A stretch of DNA of 64,000 bases from NCBI RefSeq assembly GCF_007991635.1, contig NZ_BJYS01000023.1, forward strand, positions 1-64,000, in the 5' to 3' direction. The position numbers and the translations under genes are program-made. Of this stretch, positions 62,686-64,000 are shown in pieces. This DNA comes from Adhaeribacter aerolatus. Lineage in GTDB: Bacteria; Bacteroidota; Bacteroidia; Cytophagales; Hymenobacteraceae. The notes under the pieces were generated by a model that saw only the letters and a program-made list of their open reading frames with translations, ran no database searches and had not been told where the DNA came from. Within the stretch, counting starts at the first letter, position 1; every line of letters begins with the position of its first letter.

Positions 62686-63252
62686 GGCAGTCTGTAAGCG
62701 GATGAAGTTAAGGATCATATCAAAAAAAATTAAACTTTGATACATGCCTTATAAATTATTTAACACTCTGATATTCAGATTATTAAATTCATTAACCTTA
62801 TGCTAGATATTAAAATTTGTAACATGGATTTAAATTTTGATACAGACATAATCTTGCATTATTCTGTTTTAACTTTAGATTTTGCTGGAGATAGCTTGAG
62901 AAGAGGGGACTCTTAATGGTTTTGGTTTTAGAACTAGCAGATTAAAACATAAATCTGGCAAGTCAAATAAAATAATAGTCTGCTTAAAATAAGTTTTGCG
63001 GGCATCCACGCTCGTGCATATTTGTTCAGGCTGCTGGTCTGAGTAAAGTCTAATACTATAAGACATACACAGGCACAAGTGACGCTTCGCTTAACACTTG
63101 CGCCAGTTGGACCTATTTATTAATACAGAATAATCTTCTTAGTATAAAAGGTATTTTATGGGATAGCTTATTCTTTACTCGGAGAAGTTAGAGGTGGGTT
63201 CACAATTTTTATTGCAAAATATTCAAATTGAATACCAACTCAGCTACGCAGT
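62686..63252. other. Gap between fructan operon and its regulator
   Basis: About 570 bp with no supported gene. It holds the TTTGATA/TATCAAA words described for the promoter and a hairpin at 63072-63104. A 67-codon frame on the minus strand (62875-63078) has no protein character. Confidence 0.4.
63072..63104 (-). repeat. Stable hairpin, REP-like
   Basis: On the minus strand GGCGCAAGTG pairs with CACTTGTGCC (one G-T pair) around a loop that contains the mini-hairpin GCGAAGC. It has no U-tract. It lies about 150 bp past the regulator gene and may be a REP-type repeat or mRNA end structure. Confidence 0.45.
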
Positions 63253-64000
63253 TTAAACAGGCTCAGTACGTAAATGCTGGTTTTTGTAATCGGTGGGCGA
63301 AACCCCGAACTTGCTTTTAAAAGCGGTAGAGAAATAGGTAGCCGAAGAAAACCCAACCTGAAAAGCAACATCCGCAATAGAAGCTTGGGGTTGCCGCAAA
63401 AGCGTACAGGATTTATTAAGCCTTACTGTTTGGATGTAATCATTTACATTGCAGCCAATCAGGGCTTTTACCTTGCGGTATAACTGCACCCTTGACAAGC
63501 CAATTTCCCTACCTAAGAACTCCACACTTAGGTCTGGATCAGGCAGCTTGGCGTCAATAATTCGTTTAAAGTCTTCCAGAAACTTTTTATCCAGCTTAGA
63601 AATAGTAACGCCTTCAGTTGGGGGCAAATGCAGTACTTCGCCGGCAGAAAAACGCTCCTTAACCAGTTGCCGATTAGTCAGCAAACTGCGAACACTTTCT
63701 TTTAAAACCTGCGGGCTGAAAGGCTTCGTTAAATATAAATCGGCACCTACCTGCATACCTTCTACTTGCTGTTCCAGGCCGGTGCGGGCAGTTAAAATAA
63801 TTACCGGAATATGAGAAGTACGAAGATCGGTTTTTAAGGAAGCAACTATTTTTAACCCATCCGTATCGGGCAGCGTCAGGTCGCAGATAATTAAATCCGG
63901 AATATTTTCGTAAGCTTCGGCTAATCCTTGCTCGCCTTCGGAGGCCGCTGAGACCTGGTAATTGGTTTGGAGGGTAAACTTCAGGAAATTACGCAGATCC
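63253..64000 (-). CDS. Hybrid two-component regulator, C-terminal part (partial)
   Basis: The reading frame is open to the right edge, so the start lies outside the window. The visible 249 codons hold a receiver domain (about DLRNFLKF to GADLYLTKPF; phosphoacceptor Asp in IICDLTLPDTDG, conserved Lys in TKPFSP) and an AraC-type DNA-binding domain (LDKKFLEDFKRIIDAKL, LSRVQLYRKVKALIG, then VAFQVGFSSATYFSTAFKSKFGVSP). This is the end of a hybrid two-component system or a response regulator. Its place upstream of the porter, kinase and SusCD suggests it senses fructose and controls the locus. The sensor half should be beyond 64000. Confidence 0.9.
   Translation of the reverse strand, partial: DLRNFLKFTLQTNYQVSAASEGEQGLAEAYENIPDLIICDLTLPDTDGLKIVASLKTDLRTSHIPVIILTARTGLEQQVEGMQVGADLYLTKPFSPQVLKESVRSLLTNRQLVKERFSAGEVLHLPPTEGVTISKLDKKFLEDFKRIIDAKLPDPDLSVEFLGREIGLSRVQLYRKVKALIGCNVNDYIQTVRLNKSCTLLRQPQASIADVAFQVGFSSATYFSTAFKSKFGVSPTDYKNQHLRTEPV

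Noticed and set aside
62875-63078. 67-codon frame between porter and regulator
   Set aside because: Cys/Ser/Leu-rich without domain character; overlaps the REP-like hairpin.

Overview
The window looks like ordinary chromosome of a free-living Bacteroidota bacterium, probably order Cytophagales and possibly an Adhaeribacter-like member of Hymenobacteraceae; the genus is a guess from overall resemblance. The phylum call rests on the promoters (a TTG box about 19-21 nt before TAnnTTTG instead of a -35/-10 pair), a SusC/SusD pair, a hybrid two-component regulator next to a sugar locus, a type IX secretion C-terminal domain, Bat-type aerotolerance proteins, and the weak role of Shine-Dalgarno sequences. 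I see no phage, transposase, CRISPR array or plasmid gene. All named functions come from reading motifs and were not checked by a search.

Layout. 1-717 has no gene but carries three leftward promoters of the stable-RNA type. 0.7-7.6 kb is a mixed block: FUSC-type exporter, a polysaccharide-lyase-like lipoprotein, DedA, TauE/SafE, an APC permease and a secreted nuclease. 7.8-8.2 kb holds three tRNA genes (Arg-UCU, Pro-UGG, Ser-GCU) read leftward. 8.6-10.5 kb is a batB-batC pair, followed by a thiolase and a 16-repeat MORN_2 protein. 13.4-18.6 kb is a tight biotin operon, bioB-bioF-bioD-bioA plus a beta-ketoacyl-synthase homologue that may serve pimeloyl synthesis. 18.8-21.3 kb is lysC-lysA, closed by a perfect 29-bp-arm palindrome.

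21.4-33 kb holds PRC-barrel stress genes, an orphan peptidase-propeptide-like lipoprotein, purC, a STAS protein, RNase Z, a queuosine-precursor transporter, trpS, hppD, a phosphohexomutase and a catalase. 33-40 kb has a PL10 pectate lyase, dnaB, mpl and a DnaQ-like exonuclease. 40-53 kb is more accessory: two tandem CarboxypepD_reg-like proteins, a royal-jelly/SMP-30-like protein, a subtilase, a T9SS cargo protein, an AI-2E-family permease, a HAD phosphatase and a GH13 enzyme.

53.6-64 kb is a fructan utilisation locus, all read leftward: hybrid regulator (cut by the right edge), MFS sugar porter, PfkB fructokinase, SusC, SusD and a GH32 lipoprotein. The expected flow is fructan capture by SusCD, cleavage by GH32, uptake by the porter and phosphorylation by the kinase. 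A scrap of a second SusD 3' end lies between SusD and GH32.

I found no convincing undescribed multi-gene system. The most useful leads are the ketosynthase in the biotin operon, the SusD scar, the stand-alone tandem propeptide protein, the tandem CarboxypepD_reg proteins with an unfamiliar C-terminal domain, and the triple promoter at the left edge.
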